From RGIG7213 sp045124505 (GTDB taxonomy: Bacteria > Bacillota > Clostridia > Oscillospirales > CAG-272): 64,000 bases of DNA. Shown here one piece after another: positions 6,033 to 14,776 of the stretch (its first letter is position 1; each line of letters starts with the position of its first letter). The DNA is taken from the NCBI GenBank assembly GCA_045124505.1, contig JBGVLZ010000086.1, positions 90,702 to 154,701 on the forward strand. The letters are read 5' to 3'. A model generated the notes under the pieces. It did not search any database, was not told where the DNA came from, and saw nothing but the letters and a program-made list of their open reading frames with translations. The position numbers and the translations under genes are program-made.

Positions 6033-7885
6033 GTTTCCTCTTGCTTTCGTATGGGGACGATCGTGCAAATAGCTTTCTTTATATCTCCGTTATCACGAAG
6101 CACCGCACGCATACCTTCAACCTTTTGCAAAAATTCTTCCGTATCAAACGAAACGGGTTTGCCTATATAGATCATCTCGTCTTCTGTAGCCTGAAGACCT
6201 TCTTCACTCATAAGAAGCTCCTCGTACAGCTTTTCGCCCGGACGAAGACCTGTAAATTCGATCTTGATGTCGACATAAGGCGTTCTTCCCGAAAGTCTTA
6301 TAAGGTTTTCAGCAAGGTCAAGTATCTTGACTGGCTTGCCCATATCAAGGACGAATATTTCCCCGCCCTTTGCAAAAGCACCTGCACGGAGCACGAGGCT
6401 TACCGCTTCGGGTATAGTCATAAAATATCTGATAATACCGCAGTGTGTTACCGTAACGGGACCGCCCTCTGCGATCTGCTTTTTAAACAGCGGTATAACG
6501 CTTCCGTTTGAACCGAGAACGTTACCGAATCTTACCGCAACAAATTCCGTTTTCGATATCTTGTCGTAGCTTTGAACGATCATTTCGCATATACGCTTCG
6601 TTGCGCCCATTACGTTGGTAGGATTTACCGCCTTGTCCGTGGATATCATAACGAAACGTGAAACACCGTTTTTGTCAGCCGCACGGACTGTATTGAGCGT
6701 ACCGAAAACATTGTTTTTAACTGCTTCCTGCGGAGATACCTCCATAAGCGGAACATGCTTGTGCGCCGCCGCATGGAAAACAATATCGGGACGATGAGCT
6801 CTGAATATCTCGTCAATTCTCTTTTCATCTCTGACAGATGCGATAAGAACAGCTATCTCAACATTGGGGCAGGTTCTTATAAGCTCCATCTGTATATCAT
6901 ACGCATTGTTTTCGTAAATATCGATAATTATGAGCTTTTTCGGAGAATGCGATGCTATCTGACGGCAAAGCTCACTTCCTATAGAGCCGCCGCCGCCTGT
7001 TACAACGACAGTTTTATCCTTTATATATCCTATTATTGCCTCAACATCGGTCTTCACAGGCTGACGTCCGAGCAGGTCATTTACGTCAACATTTACAAGC
7101 GAATCGGAAATAGCTTCGTTTTTGACAAGCTGTGAAATACCCGGAAGCGTTTTCATTGAACAATTGAGGGTTTTGCAAATATTGAGTATCTCTGCCTTTT
7201 CTTCGGGCGGAGCTGAAGGAATTGCAAAAATTATCTCCTGTACGCCATATTTTTCAACAGCGACTTTTATTTTATCTCTGCCGCCGACAATGGTTATACC
7301 GTACATTCTGCTTCCGTGCTTTGTCGCATCATCGTCTATTATACAAACAACACGTCTTGTATCGTGCAGATTACTTACATTGAACTCACGCAAAAGCATG
7401 TTTGCCGCATCGCCCGCACCGATAAGCATAACACGGCGCATGTCAGGGCTTATTCTGAAGGACGCCGGCTGGCGGTGGTTGCGCATTACTCTGTAAATGA
7501 CACGTCCGCCTATTGCGGCAAAACAGAACATCACAAAGCTCATAAAATAACATGATTTCGGAAGCGGTAAGTCAAGGAGCAATCTTCCTACCGTACCGAG
7601 CACATACGAAAGCAGCGATGCGTAGAATATTAAACTGTATTCGTATACACTTGCAAACTGCCACAGACTCTGATACAGATGCATAAATGCAAAGACTGCT
7701 AAAGTGATGACTATAGTTATCGGTAAAAATGTAATAAGGTTGTCAAAATATTCCGAAAATCCCGCAGGAGTTGCAAAATCAAATCTTAAAAACAACGCCA
7801 TAATGTCAGCAGCCGCAAGCATCAGCACGTCATACAGCACCAATGCGGCAACTCTTAAAGTTTTGGCAAAGTTAAAATTTTTCAT
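6029..7885 (-). CDS. Membrane nucleotide-sugar 4,6-dehydratase (PglF/CapD/WbpM family)
   Basis: Likely converts UDP-GlcNAc to the 4-keto-6-deoxy sugar, the first step toward bacillosamine-type or other amino-deoxy sugars. The 618-aa length and plan fit the FlaA1/CapD family: four membrane helices in residues about 10-135, a first Rossmann-like region (VMLIGAGDAANMLLREF), then the catalytic SDR domain from about residue 285 (VVVTGGGGSIGSELCRQI). The active-site stretch is STDKAVNPTNVMGATKR, with Met in place of the usual SDR Tyr, as in WbpM and PglF. RBS AAGAAGG precedes the ATG. It leads a three-gene operon with VanZ-like and PIG-L genes; a DegT-type aminotransferase that could use its product is encoded at 38695-39810. 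Confidence 0.9.
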   Translation of the reverse strand: MKNFNFAKTLRVAALVLYDVLMLAAADIMALFLRFDFATPAGFSEYFDNLITFLPITIVITLAVFAFMHLYQSLWQFASVYEYSLIFYASLLSYVLGTVGRLLLDLPLPKSCYFMSFVMFCFAAIGGRVIYRVMRNHRQPASFRISPDMRRVMLIGAGDAANMLLREFNVSNLHDTRRVVCIIDDDATKHGSRMYGITIVGGRDKIKVAVEKYGVQEIIFAIPSAPPEEKAEILNICKTLNCSMKTLPGISQLVKNEAISDSLVNVDVNDLLGRQPVKTDVEAIIGYIKDKTVVVTGGGGSIGSELCRQIASHSPKKLIIIDIYENNAYDIQMELIRTCPNVEIAVLIASVRDEKRIDEIFRAHRPDIVFHAAAHKHVPLMEVSPQEAVKNNVFGTLNTVRAADKNGVSRFVMISTDKAVNPTNVMGATKRICEMIVQSYDKISKTEFVAVRFGNVLGSNGSVIPLFKKQIAEGGPVTVTHCGIIRYFMTIPEAVSLVLRAGAFAKGGEIFVLDMGKPVKILDLAENLIRLSGRTPYVDIKIEFTGLRPGEKLYEELLMSEEGLQATEDEMIYIGKPVSFDTEEFLQKVEGMRAVLRDNGDIKKAICTIVPIRKQEET

Positions 7886-7927
7886 ATTTAAATTCCTTCT
7901 TTGGTAATTACATCTTGAGGGCTTTTA

Positions 7928-8944
7928 TTATTTTATCAAGCCGAGATTTATTTTCATATTAAGTATACGCTCAACAGCCTTATCAAGTATGTCCATGCTT
8001 ACCTCACCGTTATTTACAGCTTCAAGCACACATGCATAGCCTTCTTCATATTTCGATGTGATGATCATATCGTTTCCGCAAAGAAGCGCACGCACGCAGG
8101 GATCTTTGCCCTCTGTAAATTCTCTTATTGCGCTCATCGTCAAAGAGTCAGTAACGATAACACCGTCATATCCGAGAGTGTTACGCAAATATTCATGAAC
8201 AGGGTACGAAAGTGACGACGGATAATCCTCATCAAAGCATGCAACGATATTGTGCGACACCATAACAGAGTCAGCACCCGCCTTAATACCTGCAATAAAC
8301 GGCAAAAGGTCATTCTGTTCAAATTCCGACAGCGGACGGCTGTCATGCGACATTCCCTTATGCGTATCGGAATTTCCGCCGTAGCCGGGAAAATGCTTGA
8401 GCGATGAACCGAGCTTTTCCTTTTTCATCACGCTTGTTACAATTTCGACAAATTTTGCGGTATCTTCCGGCGAAACACCGAAAACACGCTTTCTTATGTA
8501 TGCATTTTCATCGGCTGTATAGTCGCACACGGGCGCAAGATTCATATTTACACCGACTGAAAGCAACAGCTTACACTTGCGGTACGTTTCGGATTCAACA
8601 CCATCCCAGCCTTCTGTATTAAAAAGATCTGACGGTGATTTAAAGGGCTCCTCGCCGAACTGAGGGAATTTACTTACCCGTAAAACTCCTCCGCCTTCTT
8701 CATCGGTCGATATTATCATCGGTATTTTCGACTCATTCTGATATGCACCTATCATGCTTCTTACTTCGTCGGGAGAAAATGTTTCAAAATCTCTTGCGAA
8801 CATTACAAAACCGCCGAACTGATATTTCTTTATCTTTTCTATCGCAGGGTCACCTGTCGGGCAGTGTGCAAGAAAAAGCTGACCTACTTTTTCTGCAGTC
8901 GTCATCCCCGATATAATATCATTCACTTTCGTTTTTATATCCAT
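7928..8944 (-). CDS. nagZ: Beta-N-acetylhexosaminidase, glycoside hydrolase family 3 (NagZ-like)
   Basis: Removes terminal N-acetylglucosamine from muropeptides or other glycans. Single-domain GH3 of 338 aa, the size of NagZ. The NagZ-specific loop is present as LKHFPGYGGNSDTHKGMSHD, which carries the His-Asp catalytic dyad, and the nucleophile region reads GVIVTDSLTMSAI with the Asp in VTDS. The early motif STDEEGGGVLRV matches the family's DEEGG block. No signal peptide is visible, so the enzyme is cytoplasmic and fits cell-wall recycling. AAGGAG lies 11 bases before the ATG and a promoter is seen at 8997-9025. The downstream dehydratase gene follows after 42 bases and may be co-transcribed. 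Confidence 0.92.
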   Translation of the reverse strand: MDIKTKVNDIISGMTTAEKVGQLFLAHCPTGDPAIEKIKKYQFGGFVMFARDFETFSPDEVRSMIGAYQNESKIPMIISTDEEGGGVLRVSKFPQFGEEPFKSPSDLFNTEGWDGVESETYRKCKLLLSVGVNMNLAPVCDYTADENAYIRKRVFGVSPEDTAKFVEIVTSVMKKEKLGSSLKHFPGYGGNSDTHKGMSHDSRPLSEFEQNDLLPFIAGIKAGADSVMVSHNIVACFDEDYPSSLSYPVHEYLRNTLGYDGVIVTDSLTMSAIREFTEGKDPCVRALLCGNDMIITSKYEEGYACVLEAVNNGEVSMDILDKAVERILNMKINLGLIK

Positions 8945-8996
8945 GCTTACGTGTAACTCCTTGATTATTTATCAGTGAAATTTGTTATTTTAATAA

Positions 8997-9025
8997 ATTA
9001 TATCATATAAGTTCAATAAAATCAA
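8997..9025 (-). promoter_or_regulatory. Promoter of nagZ
   Basis: On the minus strand TTGATT (9020-9025) and TATAAT (8997-9002) are 17 bases apart, about 50 bases before the nagZ start. Confidence 0.65.
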
Positions 9026-9035
9026 CATTTTTTTA

Positions 9036-9064
9036 TTTACATTCTCATTTTTTTATGATATAAT
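9036..9064 (+). promoter_or_regulatory. Promoter of mnmE-aro operon
   Basis: TTTACA (9036-9041) and TATAAT (9059-9064) with a 17-base spacer, 33 bases before the mnmE ATG. It is back to back with the nagZ promoter. Confidence 0.7.
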
Positions 9065-9096
9065 GTGTCGATTTCAAAGAAATTTAAGGAATTTGT

Positions 9097-10470
9097 ATGC
9101 AAAACAGAACGATTGCCGCAATATCCACCCCTTACGGACGGGGTGCAATATCACTGATACGAGTAACAGGTGAAGATGCTTTTGCCGTATGTGACCGTGT
9201 TTTTAAACCTAAAAGCGGAAAAGCGCTCGCAGATATCAGACACGCATCTGCGGTTTACGGTGATATATTTTTTGAAAACGAAATAATCGACGACGGTATT
9301 GCAACAGTCTTCAAAGCACCTAATTCCTACACAGGAGAGGACACGGTGGAGATCGCCTGCCACGGCGGTATACTTGTGACGAAGACCGTGCTTGATTCCC
9401 TGCTTTGCGCAGGTGCATTTCCCGCAGGTGCAGGTGAATTTACAAAACGTGCGTATGCAAACGGCAAGCTGAGGCTTTCGGAAGCCGAGGCGATTATGGA
9501 TATAATCGACGCACGCACCCCGTCTGCCTTAAAGCTTGCAAATGCTTCGGGAAGAGGACATCTTTCCGATGAAGCGGAAAAGATTTATTCAAGAATAAAA
9601 ACGCTTTTAGCAAGCATTTACGCATACATTGACTATCCTGACGAGGACTTGACTGATGTCACCGTTGAAGAAATGAAAACGGAGCTGACACAGCTTCACA
9701 CGGTCGTATCACGCCTTGAAAAGTCATATAAAACGGGCAAAGCCGTGCGTGAGGGTGTAAAGGTTGCCATTTGCGGAAAACCGAATGTCGGAAAATCATC
9801 TGTCTTGAACATGTTTACAGGAGAGGACACCGCAATCGTGACCGACATTGAGGGTACAACACGTGACGTCATAAAAACTCAGGCTGTATGCGGTGATATT
9901 TTGCTTGACCTGTCAGACACAGCGGGAATAAGAAAAACAGACGATACGGTTGAAAGCATCGGCGTTGAACGTGCTGTTGAAGAAATAAAAAAAGCGGAGC
10001 TTATTTTAGCGGTATTTGACACCTCCCGCACACTTGATACACTTGACGAAGATATTTTAAAGACGCTTGAGGATGAAACCGCTGTCAAGATCGCCGTTTT
10101 CAACAAAACAGACAAGGAATGTCTGCTCAACACAGACGAAATTAAAAAGCATTTTGAGCATTTTGTATATATAAGTGCCGAAACAAGCGACGGCAAAGAG
10201 GAGCTTGAAGCTCTGATAAACAGACTTTTTACAGACGGTGCAATAGACTACGGAACACCGTATATTTCAAACGCACGCCAGTATTCAGAGGTGTGCCGCT
10301 GCCGTGCAGGACTGCAGGGCGCACTTTCCGCACTTGAAAACGGAATGACACAGGACATGGCATCGTTTGATCTTGAAGATGCATTGTCCGCTATTTCACG
10401 TCTTGACGGACGTGAAATGACAGATGATGTCGTAAATGAAATATTCAGCAAATTTTGCGTAGGTAAATAG
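9097..10470 (+). CDS. mnmE: tRNA uridine-5-carboxymethylaminomethyl modification GTPase MnmE
   Basis: GTPase that, with MnmG (not in this window), makes cmnm5U at the wobble position of several tRNAs. The 457-aa length is standard. The N-terminal folate-binding TrmE domain starts with TIAAISTPYGRGAISLIRVTG. The central G domain has G1 GKPNVGKSS (from residue 227), G2 in DIEGTTRD, G3 DTAG and G4 NKTD. The C-terminus ends CVGK, matching the family's C-[ILV]-GK terminus whose Cys is needed for activity. AAGGAATTTGT precedes the ATG. It heads an operon with tyrA and aroBAC, a grouping that probably reflects co-transcription rather than shared function. Confidence 0.96.
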   Translation: MQNRTIAAISTPYGRGAISLIRVTGEDAFAVCDRVFKPKSGKALADIRHASAVYGDIFFENEIIDDGIATVFKAPNSYTGEDTVEIACHGGILVTKTVLDSLLCAGAFPAGAGEFTKRAYANGKLRLSEAEAIMDIIDARTPSALKLANASGRGHLSDEAEKIYSRIKTLLASIYAYIDYPDEDLTDVTVEEMKTELTQLHTVVSRLEKSYKTGKAVREGVKVAICGKPNVGKSSVLNMFTGEDTAIVTDIEGTTRDVIKTQAVCGDILLDLSDTAGIRKTDDTVESIGVERAVEEIKKAELILAVFDTSRTLDTLDEDILKTLEDETAVKIAVFNKTDKECLLNTDEIKKHFEHFVYISAETSDGKEELEALINRLFTDGAIDYGTPYISNARQYSEVCRCRAGLQGALSALENGMTQDMASFDLEDALSAISRLDGREMTDDVVNEIFSKFCVGK

Positions 10471-10487
10471 CGAAAGAAGGTATTAAA

Positions 10488-11324
10488 ATGAATGTTGGAG
10501 TCGTAGGACTCGGACTTATAGGCGGTTCATTCGCAAAGACAATGAAAGAAAAGGGCGATATCGCCGTTTACGGATATGATATAAACGAAAGCTCATATCT
10601 TGCCGCCGTTATGACACATGCCGTTGACGGCAGACTTACAGATGAAGTCATACAGTCTTGTGATATTATCATCGTTTGTCTTTATCCGTCAGCTACAGTG
10701 GATTTTATAAAAGAAAAAGCGCATCTGATAAAGAAGGGTGCAGTTGTAATCGATACATGCGGTACGAAAAGATACGTTTGCGAAAACACTGTGCCGCTTT
10801 CGGAAGAGTACGGATTTTCATTTATAGGCGGCCACCCCATGGCGGGCACGCAGTTTTCGGGCTTTGCGCACAGCAAACCAACGCTTTTCAAGGGCGCATC
10901 TATGATAATGTGTCCGTGTAATACCTCACTTGACACGACCGAACAGACAAAATTATTTTTCCTGTCGCTCGGATTCGGTTCAGTTGTATTTTGCACACCC
11001 GAATTTCACGATTCGCAGATAGCATTCACTTCACAGCTTGCCCACGTTGTTTCCAACGCCTACATTAAAAGCCCCGCCGCACAGGAGCATAAGGGCTTTT
11101 CGGCAGGAAGCTACAAGGACTTAACACGTGTTGCAAGACTCAACCCTGCCATGTGGGCGGAATTATTTCTTGAAAACAGCGAAAATATCTGCCGTGAGAT
11201 AGATACGATTGTAGATGAGCTGAAAAAATACAGCGATGCAATAAAAGCAAACAATAAAGATGAGCTGGAAAAGCTCCTTGCTGACGGTGTTGCAAAGAAG
11301 CTGTCGGCAGATAACAGAAAGTAA
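10488..11324 (+). CDS. tyrA: Prephenate dehydrogenase
   Basis: NAD(P)-dependent oxidative decarboxylation of prephenate to 4-hydroxyphenylpyruvate in tyrosine synthesis. The 278-aa protein opens with the Rossmann motif GVVGLGLIGGSFAK. It has the characteristic TyrA stretch GGHPMAGTQFSGF, whose His is catalytic, and a helical C-terminal dimerisation half (QIAFTSQLAHVVSNAY). There is no fused chorismate mutase or ACT domain, so it is the short monofunctional form. It starts 17 bases after mnmE with GAAAGAAGG upstream, and aroB follows 3 bases later, giving a compact aromatic amino acid operon. Confidence 0.93.
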   Translation: MNVGVVGLGLIGGSFAKTMKEKGDIAVYGYDINESSYLAAVMTHAVDGRLTDEVIQSCDIIIVCLYPSATVDFIKEKAHLIKKGAVVIDTCGTKRYVCENTVPLSEEYGFSFIGGHPMAGTQFSGFAHSKPTLFKGASMIMCPCNTSLDTTEQTKLFFLSLGFGSVVFCTPEFHDSQIAFTSQLAHVVSNAYIKSPAAQEHKGFSAGSYKDLTRVARLNPAMWAELFLENSENICREIDTIVDELKKYSDAIKANNKDELEKLLADGVAKKLSADNRK

Positions 11325-11327
11325 ATT

Positions 11328-12332
11328 ATGAAAGAAGTAAAGGTAACAGCATCAAATCCCTACTCCGTTTTGATCGGAGCAGGCATAATGAAGAATTTTA
11401 AAGCCTTATGCGGCGACATCATATCGGGTAAAAAGCTTGCCGTGATCACAGATGATACGGTAGACGGGCTTTATTTTGAAAAGCTCGGTCTTGACGGTGC
11501 TTTGAAATTCGTTTTTCCTCACGGTGAGGAATCGAAAAACATGAATACGCTGTCGGATATCCTTGAATTTCTGGCAGACAATAATTTCACAAGAAGCGAT
11601 GTGCTTATCGCACTCGGCGGCGGTGTTGTCGGCGACATAACAGGGTTTGCCGCCGCAGTCTATATGAGAGGCATAAATTACATACAAGTACCCACAACGC
11701 TGCTTGCGATGGTTGACAGCAGTGTGGGCGGTAAATGCGCCGTTGACTTGCACCACGGTAAAAACCTTGCAGGCGCATTTCATCAGCCGAAGCGTGTCAT
11801 TTGCGATACAAGCGCACTTAAAACTCTGCCCGATGAGATGTACAAGGCAGGAATGGCAGAGGTCATAAAATACGGTGTTTTAGCGGGAATAGATCTTAAT
11901 TCCGACATTGAAACACTTGTATATGACTGTGTAAGTGTCAAGGCTGACATTGTAAAGGCAGATGAATTTGACAACGGCACACGCCAGCTTTTGAATTTAG
12001 GCCACACACCCGCACACGGTATTGAGGCACTTTCTTCCTATACAGTACCGCACGGATTTGCCGTTGCTTCGGGAATCGGCATGATCGCACGTGCAAGCGT
12101 TAAAAACGGCTTTTGTTCAAAGGAAACAGCCGAGAAGGTCATCGGAATACTCAAAGAAAACGGACTTCCGACAGACACACATTACAGCTATGACAAAATT
12201 GCAGAGGTCGCAATGCGTGACAAAAAGGCAAAAGGCGACAAGCTGACTCTTGTGCTTATCGAAAAATACGGCAGCTGCATACTTCACGAAATAGAAAAAA
12301 AGGATTTTGCGGATTTCATATCCGTCAAATGA
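11328..12332 (+). CDS. aroB: 3-dehydroquinate synthase
   Basis: Second shikimate-pathway step: DAHP to 3-dehydroquinate, using NAD+ and a divalent metal. The 334-aa sequence contains the NAD-binding ALGGGVVGDITGFAAA, the substrate block VPTTLLAMVDSSVGGK, and the metal-binding His residues in NLGHTPAHGIEA and VPHGFAVASG. Length is slightly short of the usual 350-360 but all blocks are present. Its stop codon is one base from the aroA start. Confidence 0.95.
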   Translation: MKEVKVTASNPYSVLIGAGIMKNFKALCGDIISGKKLAVITDDTVDGLYFEKLGLDGALKFVFPHGEESKNMNTLSDILEFLADNNFTRSDVLIALGGGVVGDITGFAAAVYMRGINYIQVPTTLLAMVDSSVGGKCAVDLHHGKNLAGAFHQPKRVICDTSALKTLPDEMYKAGMAEVIKYGVLAGIDLNSDIETLVYDCVSVKADIVKADEFDNGTRQLLNLGHTPAHGIEALSSYTVPHGFAVASGIGMIARASVKNGFCSKETAEKVIGILKENGLPTDTHYSYDKIAEVAMRDKKAKGDKLTLVLIEKYGSCILHEIEKKDFADFISVK

Positions 12333-12333
12333 T

Positions 12334-13575
12334 ATGAACAAGGTTATAACTCCATCAGAATTACACGGTGAAATAAAAGCAATACCGTCAAAGTCCCACG
12401 CACACAGGGCGCTTATCTGTGCCGCACTGTGTGAAAACGGAAACAATACGGTAATTGATATAACCTCCTGCGGTGAGGATATTGATGCAACAATATCGGT
12501 TTTAACCGCCATCGGTGTTAATTTCACGCAAAACGGCGGACTTTTAACGGTAGAGGCGCCGAAAAAATACAAAAACGGCGGTATCATAAACTGCCGTGAA
12601 AGCGGCTCAACGCTCCGCTTTATGCTTCCTGTTTTGTCCGCACTCGGCGTTTCGGGTACGGTAACAGGCTCCGGAAGACTTCCCGACCGTCCGATAGGTG
12701 AGCTTTTAGGACAGCTTCAAATTCACGGTGCCGCATTTTCAAATTCCAAGCTTCCGACGGATATCAGCGGTCAGCTTTCAGGCGGTGAATTTTACTTTGA
12801 CGGCGGTGTAAGCTCACAGTACATAACAGGCTTACTGCTTGCTTCCCCCATCACAGGTGAGGAATGTAAAATACATATCGAAGGTACGCTGCAGTCGAAG
12901 CCTTACGTTGACTTGACCGTTAAGGTAATGCATGATTTCGGTGTTGATGTACTTGAAGAAAACGGCACATACACCGTTAAAAAGGGCAGTAAATACACAT
13001 CCCCCGAAAATTACACGGTTGAGGGTGATTATTCAAATGCCGCATTCTGGCTTTGCGCAGGCGTTGGAATGAGGGGACTTTGCGATAACTCATTTCAGGG
13101 CGACAGTGCGGTGATCGATATACTGAGGTCGGCAGGTGCAACATTCAAGTGTGAAAACGGTGTAATATACCCGGATATATCAAATCTTCACGGCTTTGAA
13201 ATGAATGCGGAAAACACACCCGACATTGTTCCGCCTTTAGCGGTCGTTGCCGCAACAGCAAGCGGACAGACTGTAATTTACGGTGCCGAAAGACTGAGAA
13301 TAAAGGAAAGCGATAGGCTTGCAACCGTTTATGAAATGCTTACAAATCTCGGTGCTGACGTTACAATGACTCACGACGGCTTCATAATAAACGGTAAAGA
13401 ACAGCTTTCAGGCGGTACGGTCAACAGCCATAATGACCACAGAATTGCAATGTCAGCATCCTTGGCATCAATAAAATGCCGTGACAAGGTAACAGTTATC
13501 GGTGCAGATGCTGTTAATAAATCGTACCGTGATTTCTGGGAAGATTTCAATAAGCTCGGAGGTAATGCCGAATGA
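12334..13575 (+). CDS. aroA: 3-phosphoshikimate 1-carboxyvinyltransferase (EPSP synthase)
   Basis: Joins PEP to shikimate 3-phosphate. The 413-aa protein begins MNKVITPSELHGEIKAIPSK and keeps the shikimate-binding PSKSHAHRALI. ESGSTLRFMLPVLSA covers the PEP-loop region (LRF in the GSTxRF block), and the late RIKESDRLA is the family signature. I chose the ATG at 12334, one base after the aroB stop, over an in-frame TTG 27 bases upstream that lies inside aroB. There is no strong Shine-Dalgarno, so translation is probably coupled to aroB. The stop overlaps the aroC start (ATGA). Confidence 0.94.
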   Translation: MNKVITPSELHGEIKAIPSKSHAHRALICAALCENGNNTVIDITSCGEDIDATISVLTAIGVNFTQNGGLLTVEAPKKYKNGGIINCRESGSTLRFMLPVLSALGVSGTVTGSGRLPDRPIGELLGQLQIHGAAFSNSKLPTDISGQLSGGEFYFDGGVSSQYITGLLLASPITGEECKIHIEGTLQSKPYVDLTVKVMHDFGVDVLEENGTYTVKKGSKYTSPENYTVEGDYSNAAFWLCAGVGMRGLCDNSFQGDSAVIDILRSAGATFKCENGVIYPDISNLHGFEMNAENTPDIVPPLAVVAATASGQTVIYGAERLRIKESDRLATVYEMLTNLGADVTMTHDGFIINGKEQLSGGTVNSHNDHRIAMSASLASIKCRDKVTVIGADAVNKSYRDFWEDFNKLGGNAE

Positions 13576-14555
13576 AATACGGTGAAAAGCTGACACTTGA
13601 AATATACGGTGCATCACATTCCGAAAAACTCGATGTAATACTTAAAAATATCCCGTCGGGACATAAAATTGACCGTGACAAGATATTGCAGTTCATGGCA
13701 CGGCGTGCACCGGGTAATGACCCGTACTCAACCCCCAGAAAGGAAAAGGATGAACCGACAGTTACATCGGGAATTGAAAACGGTGTGACCACGGGTGATG
13801 ATATAAAGGCATACATAAAAAACACGAACCGCCACTCAAGCGACTACAGCTCAATAAGATACACCCCCCGTCCGGGGCATGCGGATTATACGGCATATTT
13901 AAAATACGGGCCTGATTACGATCCTACAGGCGGAGGAGCATTTTCCGGAAGAATGACAGCCCCATTATGCTTTGCAGGCGCTGTATGCATACAGCTTCTT
14001 TCCGAGCTTGGTGTGAGCATTTCCGCAAAGCCTGTAATGATCGGCGGTGTGTGGGGTGATGAAGTCAAGATGAAAGAAAAGATCTTGCAAGCCAAAGCAC
14101 AGGGCGACAGTGTAGGCGGAATCATTGAATGTACCGTAAAGAATTTTCCGCACGGTGTCGGCGGTCCTATGTGGGACGGAATTGAGGGTAAAATCTCATC
14201 CTGCATCTTCGGAATACCTGCCGTAAAGGGAATAGAATTCGGTACAGGCTTTAAAAGTGCCGAAATGTACGGCTCGGAAAACAACGATGCTTTCATATAT
14301 GACGGCGGAATAAAGACCGAAACTAACAACTGCGGAGGTATCCTCGGCGGTATAAGTAACGGTTCTGACATCGTTTTCCGTGTTGCATTCAAGCCCACAC
14401 CTTCGATTACAAAAATGCAGAAGACAGTTGATGTGCGAACGGGCGAGGAATTGGAAATAAGCGTCCCCGGACGTCACGACCCATGCGTTGTACTGCGTGC
14501 AGTTCCCTGCGTTGAAGCCGCAGCGGCTGTTGCACTTTACGATATGATCTTATAA
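13572..14555 (+). CDS. aroC: Chorismate synthase, short form
   Basis: Last common step of aromatic biosynthesis: EPSP to chorismate using reduced FMN. Family identity is shown by YTPRPGHADYTAYLKYG, the central GGGAFSGRMTAPLCFAG (normally GGGRFSGRETAP or RSSARETA) and the C-terminal RHDPCVVLRAVPCVEAAAA. At 327 aa it is 30-60 residues shorter than typical AroC, and the usual N-terminal GxSHGxxxG block reads GASHSEKLDVIL, so the flavin/phosphate region is divergent. A His does remain in that block. No second aroC is seen in the window, and its place at the end of aroBAC argues that it is functional. Confidence 0.9.
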   Translation: MKYGEKLTLEIYGASHSEKLDVILKNIPSGHKIDRDKILQFMARRAPGNDPYSTPRKEKDEPTVTSGIENGVTTGDDIKAYIKNTNRHSSDYSSIRYTPRPGHADYTAYLKYGPDYDPTGGGAFSGRMTAPLCFAGAVCIQLLSELGVSISAKPVMIGGVWGDEVKMKEKILQAKAQGDSVGGIIECTVKNFPHGVGGPMWDGIEGKISSCIFGIPAVKGIEFGTGFKSAEMYGSENNDAFIYDGGIKTETNNCGGILGGISNGSDIVFRVAFKPTPSITKMQKTVDVRTGEELEISVPGRHDPCVVLRAVPCVEAAAAVALYDMIL

Positions 14556-14662
14556 ATACCTATTTATATATGTTCATTTCGGCGTATATTCACGTTTTTT
14601 ACGGCATTAAACACAAAAAGTAGAGAAAACTGCATAAAAAATAAAAAATATTCAAAAACCTA

Positions 14663-14690
14663 TTGACATTATACAAAAAAGGTGTATAAT
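14663..14690 (+). promoter_or_regulatory. Promoter of the arginine operon
   Basis: TTGACA (14663-14668) and TATAAT (14685-14690) with a 16-base spacer, 87 bases ahead of argG. Both boxes match consensus, in line with the very biased codon use of argG. The gap from aroC (14556) contains no other feature that I can support. Confidence 0.75.
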
Positions 14691-14699
14691 AGCGGTATA

Positions 14700-14721
14700 A
14701 TTATTCAACACGATGAATAAT
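14700..14721 (+). promoter_or_regulatory. Inverted repeat at the arginine operon start, candidate ArgR site
   Basis: Perfect inverted repeat ATTATTCA - 6 bases - TGAATAAT placed at about +3 to +24. The half-sites ATTCA and TGAAT are those of ArgR boxes, but the usual order is TGAAT-N4-ATTCA, whereas here they point outward. A similar ATATTCA lies at 14648-14654. ArgR control is therefore plausible but not shown. Confidence 0.4.
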
Positions 14722-14776
14722 ACCAAAAACCATAAAACTGTATAACAATTTTCACAAATAAAAGGAGAAATTTATC

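Noticed and set aside
10682..10996. Many open frames antisense to mnmE, aro and arg genes
   Set aside because: They lie opposite genes with clear family motifs, lack ribosome sites and promoters, and their translations match no fold that I recognise.
14700..14776. T-box or riboswitch in the argG leader
   Set aside because: The leader is about 80 bases with a single dyad, and has no T-box sequence, terminator/antiterminator pair or known aptamer core.
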